Positions 15,824 through 30,552 are shown, counted from the stretch's first letter. The stretch is DNA of 64,000 bases from Rhabdothermincola sediminis (GCF_014805525.1 NZ_JACFSZ010000004.1:1-64000), one strand, 5' to 3'. Notes: a model not told the origin generated them from the sequence alone. Numbers and translations are program-made.

Positions 15824-16582
15824 TCAGCCGGCCTGGCGCGCCACCGCCTCGGCCGCCGCCTTGGCTGCCTCCACATCGCCCACCACCCGCTCCAGCACGG
15901 GCACGTCACGGGTGGGTCGCAGCGCCTCGTCGAGCTCGTAGAGCAGTGGCTTGCCCGTGGGGAGGTTGAGCTCGGCGATGTCGGAGTCGCTGATGCCGTC
16001 GAGGTGCTTGATGAGCGCTCGCAGGCTGTTGCCGTGGGCCACCACCAGCACGGTCGCCCCCGTTCGCAGATCGGGCACGATCGCGTCGTACCACCACGGC
16101 AGCATGCGGGCGACGACGTCTCTCAGGCACTCGGATGCGGGGAGCACATCCGGGGGGAGGTCCCGGTAGCGGGGGTCGAAGCGGGCGTGGCGCTCGTCGT
16201 CCCAGTCGAGCGGGGGCGGGGGCACGTCGTAGCTCCGGCGCCAGATCTTCACTTGCTCCGCGCCGTAGCGCTCGGTGGTCTCTCGCTTGTCCAGCCCCTG
16301 GAGAGCGCCGTAGTGCCGCTCGTTGAGCCGCCATGAGCGCCGCACCGGGATCCACAGCCGGCCCAGTTGGTCGAGGGCCAGGTTGGCGGTGCGGATGGCC
16401 CGGGTCTGCACGGAGGTGTGCACCACTTCGGGCTCGAGCCCTGCTCCGGCCAGGTCCTGCCCGGCCTGTACCGCCTCCTCCCGACCCCTCTCGGAGAGGT
16501 CGGCGTCGAACCACCCGGTGAACAGGTTGGCCTTGTTCCACTCGCTCTCGCCGTGGCGGAGCAGCACCAGCGTGTGCGTCAT
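15824..16582 (-). CDS. gpmA: 2,3-bisphosphoglycerate-dependent phosphoglycerate mutase
   Basis: 252 residues from the ATG at 16582, preceded by the -10 box TAGCGT with a 7-nt gap. It interconverts 3- and 2-phosphoglycerate in glycolysis. [10 protein letters not shown] (phospho-acceptor His10) opens the protein; ERHYGALQG and [12 protein letters not shown] carry the remaining catalytic residues (the second Arg/Glu and His). Length is typical of the cofactor-dependent enzyme. It is divergent from dnaK, so the HAIR-like operator of dnaK lies only about 40 bp upstream of its start and could also affect it. Confidence 0.95.
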   Translation of the reverse strand: MTHTLVLLRHGESEWNKANLFTGWFDADLSERGREEAVQAGQDLAGAGLEPEVVHTSVQTRAIRTANLALDQLGRLWIPVRRSWRLNERHYGALQGLDKRETTERYGAEQVKIWRRSYDVPPPPLDWDDERHARFDPRYRDLPPDVLPASECLRDVVARMLPWWYDAIVPDLRTGATVLVVAHGNSLRALIKHLDGISDSDIAELNLPTGKPLLYELDEALRPTRDVPVLERVVGDVEAAKAAAEAVARQAG

Positions 16583-16589
16583 GGGTCCG

Positions 16590-16595
16590 ACGCTA
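16590..16595 (-). promoter_or_regulatory. -10 box TAGCGT of gpmA
   Basis: On the minus strand TAGCGT is 7 nt before the ATG at 16582, indicating a leaderless transcript. Confidence 0.55.
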
Positions 16596-16619
16596 GGGAA
16601 CAAACTCGTCGGCGGCCAA

Positions 16620-16649
16620 GTTGATAACTATGCACTCAACTTTTATCGT
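16620..16649 (+). promoter_or_regulatory. HAIR-like HspR operator and -10 box of the dnaK operon
   Basis: GTTGATA-N7-ACTCAAC (16620-16640) has the 7-7-7 layout of the HspR-associated inverted repeat (consensus CTTGAGT-N7-ACTCAAG). It sits where the -35 region of the -10 box TATCGT (16644-16649) should be, as expected for a repressor site. hspR is the last gene of the operon. Confidence 0.75.
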
Positions 16650-16748
16650 TGGGGTGAGTGAAGATCTCGGTGGCTCCCGCCACCCACCCTCGCGGTGACC
16701 AGTCGTAACCGGCCCCCGCGGCCGCCCCGGAACACAGGAGACGAGCAC

Positions 16749-18580
<1,832 letters not shown>

Positions 18581-18581
<1 letters not shown>

Positions 18582-19198
18582 TGGAGCCGGCTGCCGGCGC
18601 GCCCGAGGGCCCGCTCGGCCCGGCCGAGGCCGCGACTGACGATGAGCTGCTCGAAGCGGCGGCGGTGGCGGAAGGTGAGCCGGCCGCCGCAGCCGCCCCG
18701 AGCGAGGAAGCCGAGGCCCCCGCAGCGGTGAGCGGCGCACCATCGGAGGGGGAGGAGGAGGCAGCTTTCGTCGATGGAACGGTCGGCCGGTCGGACCTCG
18801 CTGCCGAGCGCGACGAGTACCTCGAGGCCCTACAGCGGGTGAAGGCCGAGTTCGACAACTTCAAGCGGCGCACGTCGAAGGAGCGGGTGGAGCTGATCGA
18901 TCGAGCCAACGCGCAGCTCGTCGACAAGCTCCTCCCGGTCCTCGACGCGTGCGAGGCCGCGCTGGGCCACGGCGCGGAGAGCGTCGAGCCCATCTACAAG
19001 TCGTTGCTCGACACCTTGGAGAAGGAGGGGCTCGAGCGCATGGAGCCGGTCGATCGCCCGTTCGATCCGAACTTGCATGAGGCCGTGTTGCACGAGCAAG
19101 GCGATGGCGGCGAGCCGGTGGTCGTGGAGTCGATGCGCACCGGTTACCTCTGGAAGGGTCAGGTGCTCCGCCCGGCGATGGTGAAGGTCAGGGACTGA
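18581..19198 (+). CDS. grpE: Nucleotide exchange factor GrpE
   Basis: 205 residues from the ATG at 18581, one base into the dnaK stop (a GTG three bases earlier is also possible). The first 65 residues are acidic, Ala/Glu-rich and probably disordered. The long coiled coil includes [16 protein letters not shown], and the C-terminal beta domain reads [10 protein letters not shown] followed by [16 protein letters not shown]. It releases ADP from DnaK. The long disordered head is common in actinobacterial GrpE. Confidence 0.95.
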
Positions 19199-19205
19199 GA
19201 CGTCG

Positions 19206-20327
19206 ATGGCGCCGCAGCGTGAGTGGTTCGAGAAGGACTACTACCAGATCCTGGGGGTGCCGGAGAGCGCGTCCCAGAAGGAGATCACGCGCGCCTACCG
19301 CAAGCTGGCTCGCGAGCTGCACCCGGACGCCAACCCGGACAACCCCAAGGCGGAGGAGCGCTTCAAGGAGGTGTCCGCGGCCTACGACGTCATCGGCGAC
19401 GAGGCCAAGCGCAAGGAGTACGACGAGGTCCGCAAGCTCGGCCCACTCGGGGGCATGGGTTTCGGGGGTCCCGGCGGCGCGGGCGGGGCGACGTTCGACT
19501 TCGGGGCCACGGATCTCGGGGATCTGCTGGGCGGGCTGTTCGGCCGTGCCCGCCGCCCCGGCGGTCCCGGCCGGGGCACGGGCCCCCGACGGGGCGCCGA
19601 TCTCGAGACGGACCTGCACCTGTCGTTCCGCGAGGCCGTGAAGGGCGTCACCACGACCGTTCCCCTCGTCAGCGATGCGCCCTGCTCGACCTGCCACGGC
19701 TCGGGCGCTCGCCCGGGCAGCGCCCCTCAGATCTGCCCGCAGTGCCACGGGCGTGGAGTCCTCGAGGAGAACCAGGGCCTGTTCTCGTTCTCCACTCCCT
19801 GCCCGGCCTGCGGCGGTCGGGGGACGATCATCGCCGACCCCTGCCCGACCTGCTCGGGGACCGGCGTGGAGCGTCGACGTCGGGAGGTGCGGGTCCGCAT
19901 CCCGGCCGGGGTCGACGACGGCCAGCGCATCCGCCTGAAGGGTCGCGGTGGCCCGGGCCGTAACGGCGGGCCGCCGGGAGATCTCTTCGTCCGGGTGCAC
20001 GTGGAGCGCGATCCGCTCTTCGGGCGGGCCGGTCGCAACCTCACCCTGACCGTGCCCATCACCTTCGACGAGGCGGCGCTCGGCACTCGCCTGACGGTGC
20101 CGACGCTCGACGGTGAGAAGGTGACGTTGAAGATCCCAGCGGGCACACCGTCGGGCAAGGTCTTCCGGGTGAAGGGTCGTGGGGTACCGGACCGCAAGGG
20201 CGTCGGTGACCTGCTGGTCACGGTGCAGATCGCGGTGCCCACCAAGCTCTCGCCCGAGCAGCGCGAAGCCGTGGAGGCCTTTGCGGCGGCGTCCTCGGGG
20301 TCTCCGCGCGAGCACCTGGGGGTGTGA
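19206..20327 (+). CDS. dnaJ: Chaperone DnaJ
   Basis: 373 residues, type I DnaJ. The J domain (about 10-75) has [14 protein letters not shown] with the HPD triad that stimulates DnaK. A Gly/Phe-rich linker ([14 protein letters not shown]) and an Arg/Gly segment follow. Four zinc repeats are complete ([32 protein letters not shown]), then two beta-barrel substrate domains. It starts 7 bp after grpE, has no obvious promoter of its own, and is followed by hspR in the order dnaK-grpE-dnaJ-hspR known from Streptomyces and Mycobacterium. Confidence 0.97.
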   Translation: MAPQREWFEKDYYQILGVPESASQKEITRAYRKLARELHPDANPDNPKAEERFKEVSAAYDVIGDEAKRKEYDEVRKLGPLGGMGFGGPGGAGGATFDFGATDLGDLLGGLFGRARRPGGPGRGTGPRRGADLETDLHLSFREAVKGVTTTVPLVSDAPCSTCHGSGARPGSAPQICPQCHGRGVLEENQGLFSFSTPCPACGGRGTIIADPCPTCSGTGVERRRREVRVRIPAGVDDGQRIRLKGRGGPGRNGGPPGDLFVRVHVERDPLFGRAGRNLTLTVPITFDEAALGTRLTVPTLDGEKVTLKIPAGTPSGKVFRVKGRGVPDRKGVGDLLVTVQIAVPTKLSPEQREAVEAFAAASSGSPREHLGV

Positions 20328-20362
20328 GTCATCATGAAGGACATGAGGCGGAGGGGTGACCG

Positions 20363-20773
20363 ATGAGCGCCGGCCGCGCCGGCCGTCGCGCGGATGGCCG
20401 AGCCGTCTACGTCATCTCGGTGGCGGCCGAGCTCGCCGGCGTGCACCCGCAGACGCTTCGCATCTACGAGCGCAAAGGCTTGCTGGAGCCGGCCCGCACC
20501 GAGGGTGGCAGCCGCCGCTACAGCGACGAGGACATCCGCCTGCTGCGCCGCATCCAGGACCTCACCGACGAGGGCCTCAACCTGGCCGGCGTGAAGCGGG
20601 TGCTCGAGCTGGAGGCCCGGATCGCCAGGCTCGAAGCCGAACTCGAGGAGGTGCGCCGCGAGGCCCACGCGGCCGTCGAGCGCACCCACAAGCAGTACCG
20701 GCGCGAGCTGGTGCCGATGCGCCAAGCGGTCGTGCGCTTCGGTGACGCTCGCCGCATCTTCGGGACGGGCTGA
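20363..20773 (+). CDS. hspR: Heat-shock repressor HspR (MerR family)
   Basis: 136 residues. A MerR helix-turn-helix, VYVISVAAELAGVHPQTLRI, is followed by YERKGLLEPARTEGGSRRYS (about 14-55), then a coiled coil (VLELEARIARLEAELEEV) and a basic tail. HspR represses dnaK and clpB by binding HAIR sites, with DnaK as corepressor in Streptomyces. HAIR-like repeats are present before dnaK (16620-16640) and clpB (25325-25345) in this window, so autoregulation and a two-site regulon can be read directly. The Gly/Arg-rich head is not conserved; a later start is possible. Confidence 0.95.
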   Translation: MSAGRAGRRADGRAVYVISVAAELAGVHPQTLRIYERKGLLEPARTEGGSRRYSDEDIRLLRRIQDLTDEGLNLAGVKRVLELEARIARLEAELEEVRREAHAAVERTHKQYRRELVPMRQAVVRFGDARRIFGTG

Positions 20774-20821
20774 TCCCGCAGCCCCGGAAGGGTCGGGCGC
20801 TCGGCGACCGAGGCCGGGCCG

Positions 20822-21802
20822 TCAGGCGTCGGCCAGCGATGACAGCGACACCGCGAAGTTGCCCGCGGGGTCGGTGAACCAGCGATCGAGTCGCAGGCCT
20901 GCAGACGCCAGTTCGGCGGTCACCCCGGCGCGGCGGAACTTGGCGCTGATCTCGGTGCGCATCAGCTCGCCGGCCGTGAACGGCACTTCGAGGTCGAGCG
21001 CGGCGATCCTCACGGTCTGCCCGCGGGTGGACCGGAGGTGCATCTCGATCCACTCGGCGCCGGGGTCGAAGAAGGCCACGTGCTCGAACGCATCGAAGTC
21101 GAAGTCGGCCACCAGCTCCCGGTTCAGGACCCGCAGCAGGTTGAGGTTGAACTCGGCGGTGACACCCTGGGGATCGTTGTAGGCGCGCTCGAGGCGCTCG
21201 GGGTCTTTCACCAGATCGGTGCCGAGCAGCAGTGAGTCGCCGGGACCCATCACCCCGGCCAGTTCGGACAGGAACTGCCTGCGCTCGAGCGGGGCGAAGT
21301 TCCCGATGGTGCTGCCGAGGAAGGCGATCATCCGCCGGCCGTCTCGGGGAAGCGCGGCGAGGTGGCGTTCGAAGTCCCCCACGACCCCGTGGACCTGCAC
21401 GCCCGGGTAGTCCTGGATGATCGCGTCCGCGGCGGCGCGCAACGTGGACTCGTTCACCTCGAACGGCACGAACCGCTCGAGCCGACCTTCCCGCACCATG
21501 GCATCGAGCAGGGTGCGGGTCTTGTCCGAGGTGCCTGAACCCAGCTCGACGAGGGTGTCCGCCGCACTGGTGGCGGCGATCTCGGGGGCGCAGGCCCGCA
21601 GGATCGAGCGTTCGGTCTCGGTGGGGTAGTACTCGGGAAGGCGGGTGATGGCGTCGAACAGCTCGCAGCCCCGGTCGTCGTAGAACCACTTGGGTGGCAC
21701 CGCCTTGGGCATGGCGGTCAACCCGGTGCGGACGTCGTCCCGCAGGGCCCGAGCCAGATCGGCAGGCGAGAGCAGCACTTCGATCTGCGGTCCCGCGCTC
21801 AC
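20822..21802 (-). CDS. egtD: Histidine N-alpha-methyltransferase EgtD
   Basis: 326 residues from the GTG at 21802, which overlaps the egtC stop by 4 bp; the frame remains open upstream but without similarity. It trimethylates histidine to hercynine using S-adenosylmethionine. The SAM site [16 protein letters not shown] (near residues 73-88), [10 protein letters not shown] with the histidine-binding Asn, and the [16 protein letters not shown] segment are all present. Fourth gene of egtABCD; convergent with hspR. Confidence 0.95.
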   Translation of the reverse strand: MSAGPQIEVLLSPADLARALRDDVRTGLTAMPKAVPPKWFYDDRGCELFDAITRLPEYYPTETERSILRACAPEIAATSAADTLVELGSGTSDKTRTLLDAMVREGRLERFVPFEVNESTLRAAADAIIQDYPGVQVHGVVGDFERHLAALPRDGRRMIAFLGSTIGNFAPLERRQFLSELAGVMGPGDSLLLGTDLVKDPERLERAYNDPQGVTAEFNLNLLRVLNRELVADFDFDAFEHVAFFDPGAEWIEMHLRSTRGQTVRIAALDLEVPFTAGELMRTEISAKFRRAGVTAELASAGLRLDRWFTDPAGNFAVSLSSLADA

Positions 21803-22527
21803 CAGCGGTCCTCCCTGACGCAGCGGTCGGCGACGGTCAGCACGGTGCCGTCGGGTACCGGGGTCCATGCTCGGTCGTCGAGCGGTTCTGACGAGACGGT
21901 CACGCCGTCGCCTTGATGGACGTAGAGCGTCGTGCCGAGCCGGGTGGCGACCAGCGCCTCGGGGGTCATCAGCAACACGTTGTACCGGCCGCCCAGCTCG
22001 TGTTCGATCTCGGCCAGCACCCCGACGGCTTCGTTGGGCGGTTCGCCGGCTGCCAGGCGATCGAGCACCAGGGCGAACAGCACCTCGCTGTCGGTGTCAC
22101 CCTCCACCATCGCCGCCCGCTCCGGCGAGAGTCGCGACCGCAGCAGGTCAGCCACCCCGTCGTGGAAGCCGGGCACGAACCCGTTGTGCGCGAAGAACGT
22201 GGCTGCGCCGTCCCAGAACGGGGCGCTGCCCGTCGGGTGCGTGGCGGCGCCGGGCGTCTTCTGGCGCACGTGCACCAGGAACCGCCCCGACGACACGGCT
22301 CGCAGGAGCTCCTGGCCCGAGACGTCCTCGGTCATGGGGAGCGCGCTGCGGTAGCGCCGGCCCTCGCCGGTGCCCTCGTTCCAACCGAACCCCCACCCGT
22401 CGAGGTTGTCACAGCCCCAGGGCATCTCGCGTGCCGCCTCGCACTGCACGAGCAGCGAGTGCGGTGCCTCCAACGCGACCCCGGCGAGCGGGCGGGCGGG
22501 ACCCCAGTAGGCGGCGTGACGGCACAC
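21799..22527 (-). CDS. egtC: Gamma-glutamyl-hercynylcysteine sulfoxide hydrolase EgtC
   Basis: 242 residues, a class II glutamine-amidotransferase-type Ntn hydrolase. The nucleophile is Cys2 of [24 protein letters not shown] and [11 protein letters not shown] are family motifs. It removes glutamate from the sulfoxide intermediate after EgtB acts. It starts 6 bp after egtB and overlaps egtD, consistent with one operon. Confidence 0.93.
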   Translation of the reverse strand: MCRHAAYWGPARPLAGVALEAPHSLLVQCEAAREMPWGCDNLDGWGFGWNEGTGEGRRYRSALPMTEDVSGQELLRAVSSGRFLVHVRQKTPGAATHPTGSAPFWDGAATFFAHNGFVPGFHDGVADLLRSRLSPERAAMVEGDTDSEVLFALVLDRLAAGEPPNEAVGVLAEIEHELGGRYNVLLMTPEALVATRLGTTLYVHQGDGVTVSSEPLDDRAWTPVPDGTVLTVADRCVREDRW

Positions 22528-22533
22528 GGTCGC

Positions 22534-23844
22534 TCAGGCGTCCCGGGCGCAGCGGAATCCGGCGAAGATCTGCCGGCGGATCGGGTGGTCCCAGTTTCGA
22601 AAGGTGCCCCGCACCGCGAGCGGATCGGCCGCCCACGAGCCACCGCGGAGCACCTTGTAGTCCCCGCCGAAGAACACCTCCGAGTACTCAGGGTACGGGA
22701 ACATCTCGTAGCCGGGGTACGGGACGAAGTCCGAGGAGGTCCACTCCCACACGTCGCCGATGAGCTGGTGGACCCCCGCTGCGCTGGCGCCTGAGGCCGT
22801 CGTGCCTGCTGGACAGGGCCCGTCGACGTGACAGCCCAGGTTGGCCCGGTCGGGGTCGGGGTCCTGGTCGCCCCACGGGTAGCGGGCCTTGGTGCCGCCG
22901 GGGTGCCAGGTGGCCGCCTTCTCCCACTCGGCCTCGGTGGGGAGGCGCTTGCCGGCCCAACGGGCGAAGGCGTCCGCCTCGAACCAGCACACATGCTGCA
23001 CGGGGTCGTCGAGGTGCTCGGCGAGGTCGATCCTCCGGCCGAAGCGCAGGATCGACCAGGAGTTCGCCCCGTCACGCTGCCAAAACAGAGGATGCTCGAG
23101 CCCCTGTTCGCAGCGGAACGCCCAGCCCCGGGGGTGCCAGAGCTGCTCGTGCTGGTACCCCCCGTCGTCGATGAAGGCCAGGAAGTCCCGGTTGGTGACG
23201 AGGGTGCGGTCGAGGTGGAACGGAGGGACCTCGACCAGGTGGACCGGCCGCTCGTTGTCGTAGCTCCAAGGCTCGGAGGTGGTGCCCATGACGAACGGTC
23301 CACCGTCGATGAGCACCTCGCCGCTCGGGACGCGGGCCCGCTGGCCGAGCACCGGTCGGGCCCCGGGGACGCCGGGCGCCCGCTCCCCCATGAGCTGCCG
23401 GGTGGCGAGCATGGTCTCGTCGTGCTGGTGCTCGTGCTGGAGCACCATGCCGTAGACGTACCCGCCGCGAAGCAGCTCTGGTGCGTCCAGCTCGTCGACG
23501 GTCGCCAGCAGCCCGAGCGTCTCCTCGCGAACCGTCGCCAGGTAGGAGCGCGCGGCGACCGGATCGAGCAGCGGGAGGGTAGGTCGAGTCGAGCGTGGGT
23601 GCTCGAACGCGTCGTAGAGCCAGTCGATCGTCTCGTCGAGGGGTGGGCGACCGTCGAGTGCCCGTAGCAGCCACCGCTCCTCGTAGTTCCCCACGTGGGC
23701 CAGGTCCCACACCAGCGGGGACATGATCGGCGAGTGCTGCGCGCACTGGTCGCCGTCGCTCAGGTCGTCGACCAGCGAGAGCGTGCGCGCCCGTGCCCGG
23801 GCCAGCTCGCGCCTGATCGCATCCCGGTCGAAGCGCGAGGTCAC
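22534..23844 (-). CDS. egtB: Hercynine oxygenase EgtB (sulfoxide synthase)
   Basis: 436 residues. The N-terminal DinB-like domain supplies the three-histidine iron site: LVWDLAHVGNYEERW and LQHEHQHDETML. The C-terminal half is a formylglycine-generating-enzyme/C-type-lectin fold (FVMGTTSEPWSYDNERP at its start, RVLRGGSWAADP-like YKVLRGGSW near the end). It joins hercynine to gamma-glutamylcysteine with oxygen. The ATG overlaps egtA by 4 bp. Length and domain order are normal. Confidence 0.95.
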   Translation of the reverse strand: MTSRFDRDAIRRELARARARTLSLVDDLSDGDQCAQHSPIMSPLVWDLAHVGNYEERWLLRALDGRPPLDETIDWLYDAFEHPRSTRPTLPLLDPVAARSYLATVREETLGLLATVDELDAPELLRGGYVYGMVLQHEHQHDETMLATRQLMGERAPGVPGARPVLGQRARVPSGEVLIDGGPFVMGTTSEPWSYDNERPVHLVEVPPFHLDRTLVTNRDFLAFIDDGGYQHEQLWHPRGWAFRCEQGLEHPLFWQRDGANSWSILRFGRRIDLAEHLDDPVQHVCWFEADAFARWAGKRLPTEAEWEKAATWHPGGTKARYPWGDQDPDPDRANLGCHVDGPCPAGTTASGASAAGVHQLIGDVWEWTSSDFVPYPGYEMFPYPEYSEVFFGGDYKVLRGGSWAADPLAVRGTFRNWDHPIRRQIFAGFRCARDA

Positions 23845-25112
23845 GGCAGCACCGCCGAGAGGTCGAGGTCCTCCGCGTAGGGCACCGGTGAGGCTCGCGG
23901 CGGCCAGAAGGTGCCGTCCCGGTGCCAGGCATCGAGACGGTCATCGGCGGGTGAGCGCCCTCGAGCCACCCAGCGGTCGTGATAGGCCGCCGCCACGCCG
24001 GCCAGGGTGTCGGCCCGCTGGCGCTCCAGCGACTCGATGGCCAGCTCGAAGCACTGGCGCGCGGCCGACGCGAGGAGTGGATGGCCGAGTCCGAGTTGGG
24101 CGGCCTCGAGCCACAGGCCAGCGGTGCCGGCAACCGCCTCGCCGGCCGCCGCCGCGGTGTCGGGGTCGTCGAGCAGGGCCACCGCCACGGCGGTGGCCAC
24201 GTGCCAGAACGGGGTCGGCAACGCGTCGAACATCCGCAGTTCGAGCCAACCCTTCGGGCGGACCGGGGGGAACAGTGTCGTGAGGTGGTACACGAGGTCG
24301 TCGATGGTGGGGAACCCGAGCTCATGGCCCTGATCGAGCCACTGGCCGAAGCTCATCGGGCGGCGCAGTGCCTGGAAGTCGTCGTCGCCGACCCGGATGA
24401 GCATCACCCGGGCATCGAGGGCGTAGCGGAGCCAGCGTTCGGCTGGGTCGCCGTCGATCGGGACGGGCGCCGACCGGGACGGGTCGAGCGTCCACCAGGT
24501 GCGCAGCCGGCTCGACTGCCAGCCGGTCGGTGCGCCGTCGGCGAACGGCGAGTTGGCGAAGGCGGCGATCAACGCGGGGCCGATCTGGTGGGCCAGCCGC
24601 CAGCGCTCCACCTGTTGTGCCGGATCCCCCAGGCAGAGGTTGATCTGCAGGGCGGCGGTGTTGCACATCATCGTGCGCCCGGCCGGCCCCAGGGCGTCGA
24701 AGTAGGACTCCATGGCCCGGTACCGGGGCGCGGTGACCACCCGTTCAGGGGCTCGCGTGGGGTCCTGCCCGAGGGCCACGAGCCCGATGCCGCGGGCCGT
24801 GCAGGCCTGGTCGAGGACGAGCAGGTCCGCGGCGGCTGCCGCGCAGGCCAGCGCCGCGTCGGGGAAGGGGGAGGTGCTCAACTCGATCTGACCGCCGGGT
24901 TCAAGCGAGAGGTGCCCGCCGGTGATGCCCGGGCTCGCCTCGGCGATGACGGCTTCGGCGTCCTCCAGCCGTAGCCGCCGGCCGGATGGGTCGAGGGTGA
25001 GCCATTCGAGCTCCAGCCCGACGGTCGTGGCCCGCCGGCCCTCGGCGAAGTCGTGCTCGCGGCAGTGGCGGGCGACCTGGTCTCGGCTCAGGCAGCGCTG
25101 CGGAGCGGGCAT
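23841..25112 (-). CDS. egtA: Glutamate-cysteine ligase EgtA
   Basis: 423 residues from the ATG at 25112, which has a GGAGGG Shine-Dalgarno sequence; the open frame upstream is not conserved. It makes gamma-glutamylcysteine for ergothioneine (GCS2 family). GLELEWLTLDPSGRR, HLSLEPGGQIELSTSPFPD and MMCNTAALQINLCLG contain the metal and substrate residues. First gene of egtABCD; it is divergent from clpB across a 300-bp gap that also holds the clpB operator. Confidence 0.93.
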   Translation of the reverse strand: MPAPQRCLSRDQVARHCREHDFAEGRRATTVGLELEWLTLDPSGRRLRLEDAEAVIAEASPGITGGHLSLEPGGQIELSTSPFPDAALACAAAAADLLVLDQACTARGIGLVALGQDPTRAPERVVTAPRYRAMESYFDALGPAGRTMMCNTAALQINLCLGDPAQQVERWRLAHQIGPALIAAFANSPFADGAPTGWQSSRLRTWWTLDPSRSAPVPIDGDPAERWLRYALDARVMLIRVGDDDFQALRRPMSFGQWLDQGHELGFPTIDDLVYHLTTLFPPVRPKGWLELRMFDALPTPFWHVATAVAVALLDDPDTAAAAGEAVAGTAGLWLEAAQLGLGHPLLASAARQCFELAIESLERQRADTLAGVAAAYHDRWVARGRSPADDRLDAWHRDGTFWPPRASPVPYAEDLDLSAVLP

Positions 25113-25324
25113 CAGTCCCTCCGGCCGGTCCGTGGAGGAGGAGGGGTGGTTGGGGTACGGGATGGGCAATGGTGCATCGCTCGATCCTCCATGCCCTCGA
25201 TGGGCCGGCTCGGCACCCGGCTGATCGCGTGGTCACGGTACCGGGTGGGACCGGGGATGTCTCTGTTGGGAGGTGGGGCGGCAAGCGGATCGTGGGCGGC
25301 GGGAATGGATGAGCTCGCCGTAAA

Positions 25325-25345
25325 GTTGATACACTTGCTATCAAG
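25325..25345 (+). promoter_or_regulatory. HAIR-like HspR operator before clpB
   Basis: GTTGATA-N7-TATCAAG has the 7-7-7 layout of HAIR, and its left arm is identical to that of the dnaK site. It lies 68 bp before the clpB start and includes a possible -10 box TACACT (25330-25335). The rest of the 300-bp egtA-clpB gap shows nothing else I can name. Confidence 0.7.
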
Positions 25346-25413
25346 TTTTCTGAGTCATTCCTCTCGGCACCTGCCGGTGCCGCCATCCGTCACCACAGGA
25401 GCACCGAGATCCC

Positions 25414-27894
25414 ATGCCCCTTGACCCGAACCGCTGGACCCTCAAGACCCAGGAGGCCTTCAACACCGCCCTGAGCGCGGCCCGAGGCAACAGCAACCCC
25501 GAGGTCACGCCCGACCACCTCCTGCTGGCACTGCTCTCCCAGGAGGAAGGGGTGGTCCTGCCGATCCTGCAGCGGGTCGGGGTGGCGCCGTTGACCCTGC
25601 GTAACCGGGCGGAGGAGGCGGTGGCGAAGCTGCCGAAGGCCTACGGCGGCGAATCCCGGCTCGGCCGCCAGCTCACGGAGCTGCTCGACGCGGCGGATCG
25701 CCAGCGCGCCGAGCTGCGCGACGAGTACCTCTCCACCGAGCACCTGCTGCTCGCACTGGCGGACCACATCGGGGTGGACCGGGAGGATCTGCTCGCCGCG
25801 CTGGCCCAGGTCCGGGGCAGCCACCGGGTCACCAGCCAGAACCCGGAGGAGCAGTACCAGGCGCTGGAGCGCTACGGGCGGGACCTGACCGAGGCCGCGC
25901 GGGCCGGCAAGATCGACCCGGTCATCGGCCGTGACGACGAGATCCGCCGGGTCATCCAGGTGCTCAGCCGACGTACGAAGAACAACCCGGTGCTCATCGG
26001 TGAGCCGGGCGTGGGCAAGACGGCGATCGTGGAGGGTCTGGCTCGGCGCATCGTCGAGGGGGACGTCCCCGAGAGCCTGCGCAACAAGCGGCTGATCGCG
26101 CTGGATCTCTCGTCGATGGTGGCCGGCGCGAAGTACCGAGGCGAGTTCGAGGAGCGGCTGAAGGCGGTGCTCAAGGAGATCACCGACTCCGAGGGCGAGG
26201 TCATCACCTTCGTCGACGAGATGCACACCATCGTCGGTGCCGGCGCGGCCGAGGGCGCGATGGATGCCGGGAACATGATCAAACCGATGCTGGCCCGGGG
26301 CGAGCTGCGGATGATCGGCGCCACGACCCTCGACGAGTACCGCAAGTACGTCGAGAAGGACCCCGCGCTCGAGCGGCGGTTCCAGCCGGTGTACGTGGAC
26401 CAGCCCTCGGTGGAGGACACCATCGCCATCTTGCGAGGCCTCAAGGAGCGCTACGAGGTGCACCACGGGGTGCGCATCCAGGACGCGGCACTGGTGGCCG
26501 CGGCGGTCCTCTCCGACCGCTACCTCACCGGCCGGTTCCTGCCCGACAAGGCCATCGACCTGATCGACGAGGCCGCCAGCAAGCTGCGCATCGAGATCGA
26601 CTCGATGCCGACCGAGATCGACGTGGTCGAGCGGCGTATCCGCCAGTTGGAGATCGAGCGCGTGGCCCTCGCCAAGGAGACCGACCCCGCCTCCCAGGAG
26701 CGGCTCGCCGCCCTCGACGAGGAGCTCGCCAACCTCCGCGAGCAGGCCGCGGGTATGAAGGCCCACTGGCAGTCCGAGAAGGAAGCGATCACCCAGATCC
26801 AGGCCCTCAAGGAGCAGCTCGAGAACAAGCGGCTGGAGCTCGAGCGGGAGACCGATCTCGAGCGCGCCGCCGAGATCCGCTACGGGCAGATCCCCGAGCT
26901 CGAGCGGCAGGTCGCCGAGGCCAGCAAGCGGCTCGAGGACCTGCAGTCCCAGCAGAAGATGCTCAAAGAGGAGGTCGACGAAGAGGACATCGCCGAGGTC
27001 GTCAGCCGCTGGACCGGGGTTCCGGTCAGCCGGCTCATGGAGGGCGAGATGGCCAAGCTCGTCCGGCTGGAGGACGTCCTGCACGAGCGGGTCATCGGTC
27101 AGGACGAAGCGGTGACCGCGGTGGCGAACGCCATCCGCCGGAGCCGAGCCGGGCTCTCCGACCCGCACCGACCCATCGGCACGTTCCTCTTCATCGGCCC
27201 GACCGGTGTCGGCAAGACCGAGCTGGCCCGCTCGTTGGCGGACTTCCTGTTCGACGACGAGCGGGCGATGGTCCGCATCGACATGTCGGAGTACATGGAG
27301 AAGCACGCGGTGAGCCGCCTCATCGGTGCACCACCGGGCTACGTCGGCTATGAGGAGGGCGGCCAGCTCACCGAAGCGGTGCGCCGGCGCCCCTACTCGG
27401 TGGTGCTGCTTGACGAGATCGAGAAGGCGCACCCCGACGTGTTCAACGTGCTCCTACAGCTCATGGACGACGGGCGCCTCACCGATGGGCAGGGCCGCAC
27501 GGTTGACTTCACCAACGTCGTGTTGATCATGACCTCCAACCTGCCGGGCGATCCGCGGGACTTCTTCAAGCCGGAGTTCATCAACCGGATCGACGACATC
27601 GTCCGCTTCCGGGAGCTCACCGAGGAGGACCTGAACCGCATCGTGCGCATCCAGCTCCGGGCGCTCGAGCAGCGACTCGCCGGCAAGCGCATCTCGCTGG
27701 TGGTCACCGATGCGGCGGCCGACGCCCTCGCTCGGGAAGGGTTCGATCCCGCCTACGGGGCCAGGCCGCTGAAGCGGGTGATCCAGCGCGAGCTGGGTGA
27801 TCGCCTCGCGCTGGCGTTGCTCGAGGGCCGCTACTCGGAGGGCGACACGATCACTGTCGACGTGGATCCGTCCGGCGCCGTCGTGCTGAGCTGA
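25414..27894 (+). CDS. clpB: Disaggregase ClpB (Hsp100)
   Basis: 826 residues. The N domain ([16 protein letters not shown]) is followed by AAA-1 with Walker [18 protein letters not shown] and Walker [11 protein letters not shown], the coiled-coil M domain (about 400-530), and AAA-2 with [17 protein letters not shown] and [16 protein letters not shown]. Sensor-2 [13 protein letters not shown] closes the protein. It rescues aggregated proteins with DnaK. It is somewhat shorter than the usual 850-870: the loop after IMTSNL runs straight to [15 protein letters not shown], lacking the helical segment usually found there. A HAIR-like site puts it under HspR control. Confidence 0.97.
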   Translation: MPLDPNRWTLKTQEAFNTALSAARGNSNPEVTPDHLLLALLSQEEGVVLPILQRVGVAPLTLRNRAEEAVAKLPKAYGGESRLGRQLTELLDAADRQRAELRDEYLSTEHLLLALADHIGVDREDLLAALAQVRGSHRVTSQNPEEQYQALERYGRDLTEAARAGKIDPVIGRDDEIRRVIQVLSRRTKNNPVLIGEPGVGKTAIVEGLARRIVEGDVPESLRNKRLIALDLSSMVAGAKYRGEFEERLKAVLKEITDSEGEVITFVDEMHTIVGAGAAEGAMDAGNMIKPMLARGELRMIGATTLDEYRKYVEKDPALERRFQPVYVDQPSVEDTIAILRGLKERYEVHHGVRIQDAALVAAAVLSDRYLTGRFLPDKAIDLIDEAASKLRIEIDSMPTEIDVVERRIRQLEIERVALAKETDPASQERLAALDEELANLREQAAGMKAHWQSEKEAITQIQALKEQLENKRLELERETDLERAAEIRYGQIPELERQVAEASKRLEDLQSQQKMLKEEVDEEDIAEVVSRWTGVPVSRLMEGEMAKLVRLEDVLHERVIGQDEAVTAVANAIRRSRAGLSDPHRPIGTFLFIGPTGVGKTELARSLADFLFDDERAMVRIDMSEYMEKHAVSRLIGAPPGYVGYEEGGQLTEAVRRRPYSVVLLDEIEKAHPDVFNVLLQLMDDGRLTDGQGRTVDFTNVVLIMTSNLPGDPRDFFKPEFINRIDDIVRFRELTEEDLNRIVRIQLRALEQRLAGKRISLVVTDAAADALAREGFDPAYGARPLKRVIQRELGDRLALALLEGRYSEGDTITVDVDPSGAVVLS

Positions 27895-27922
27895 CAGCGC
27901 CGGCGGGGGGCCGCGGAAGGAG

Positions 27923-27938
27923 TGCCTGCCGCGGCAGG
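27923..27938. repeat. Perfect 16-bp palindrome after clpB
   Basis: GCCTGCCGCGGCAGGC is self-complementary without a loop, 29 bp after the clpB stop, in a GC-rich stretch with a second short dyad (CTGCGGCCGCCGCAG). It may help end the clpB transcript. Confidence 0.4.
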
Positions 27939-28030
27939 CCTGCGGCCGCCGCAGCACCTGCGGGCCGGACGCGGCAGGGTCGGGGACCCGTACCGACTAC
28001 GCTTGCCGTGCAAGACGACGCCTCAGTTGA

Positions 28031-30548
<2,518 letters not shown>

Positions 30549-30552
<4 letters not shown>

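Noticed and set aside
25390-27432. 680-codon open frame on the minus strand opposite clpB
   Set aside because: It is the codon-position shadow of clpB. Its composition is low-complexity and it has no recognisable domain. The same holds for long antisense frames opposite dnaK (16593-17978), purB (31141-33024), purL (35430-37718), purF (37729-39555) and ctaD (53934-55652).
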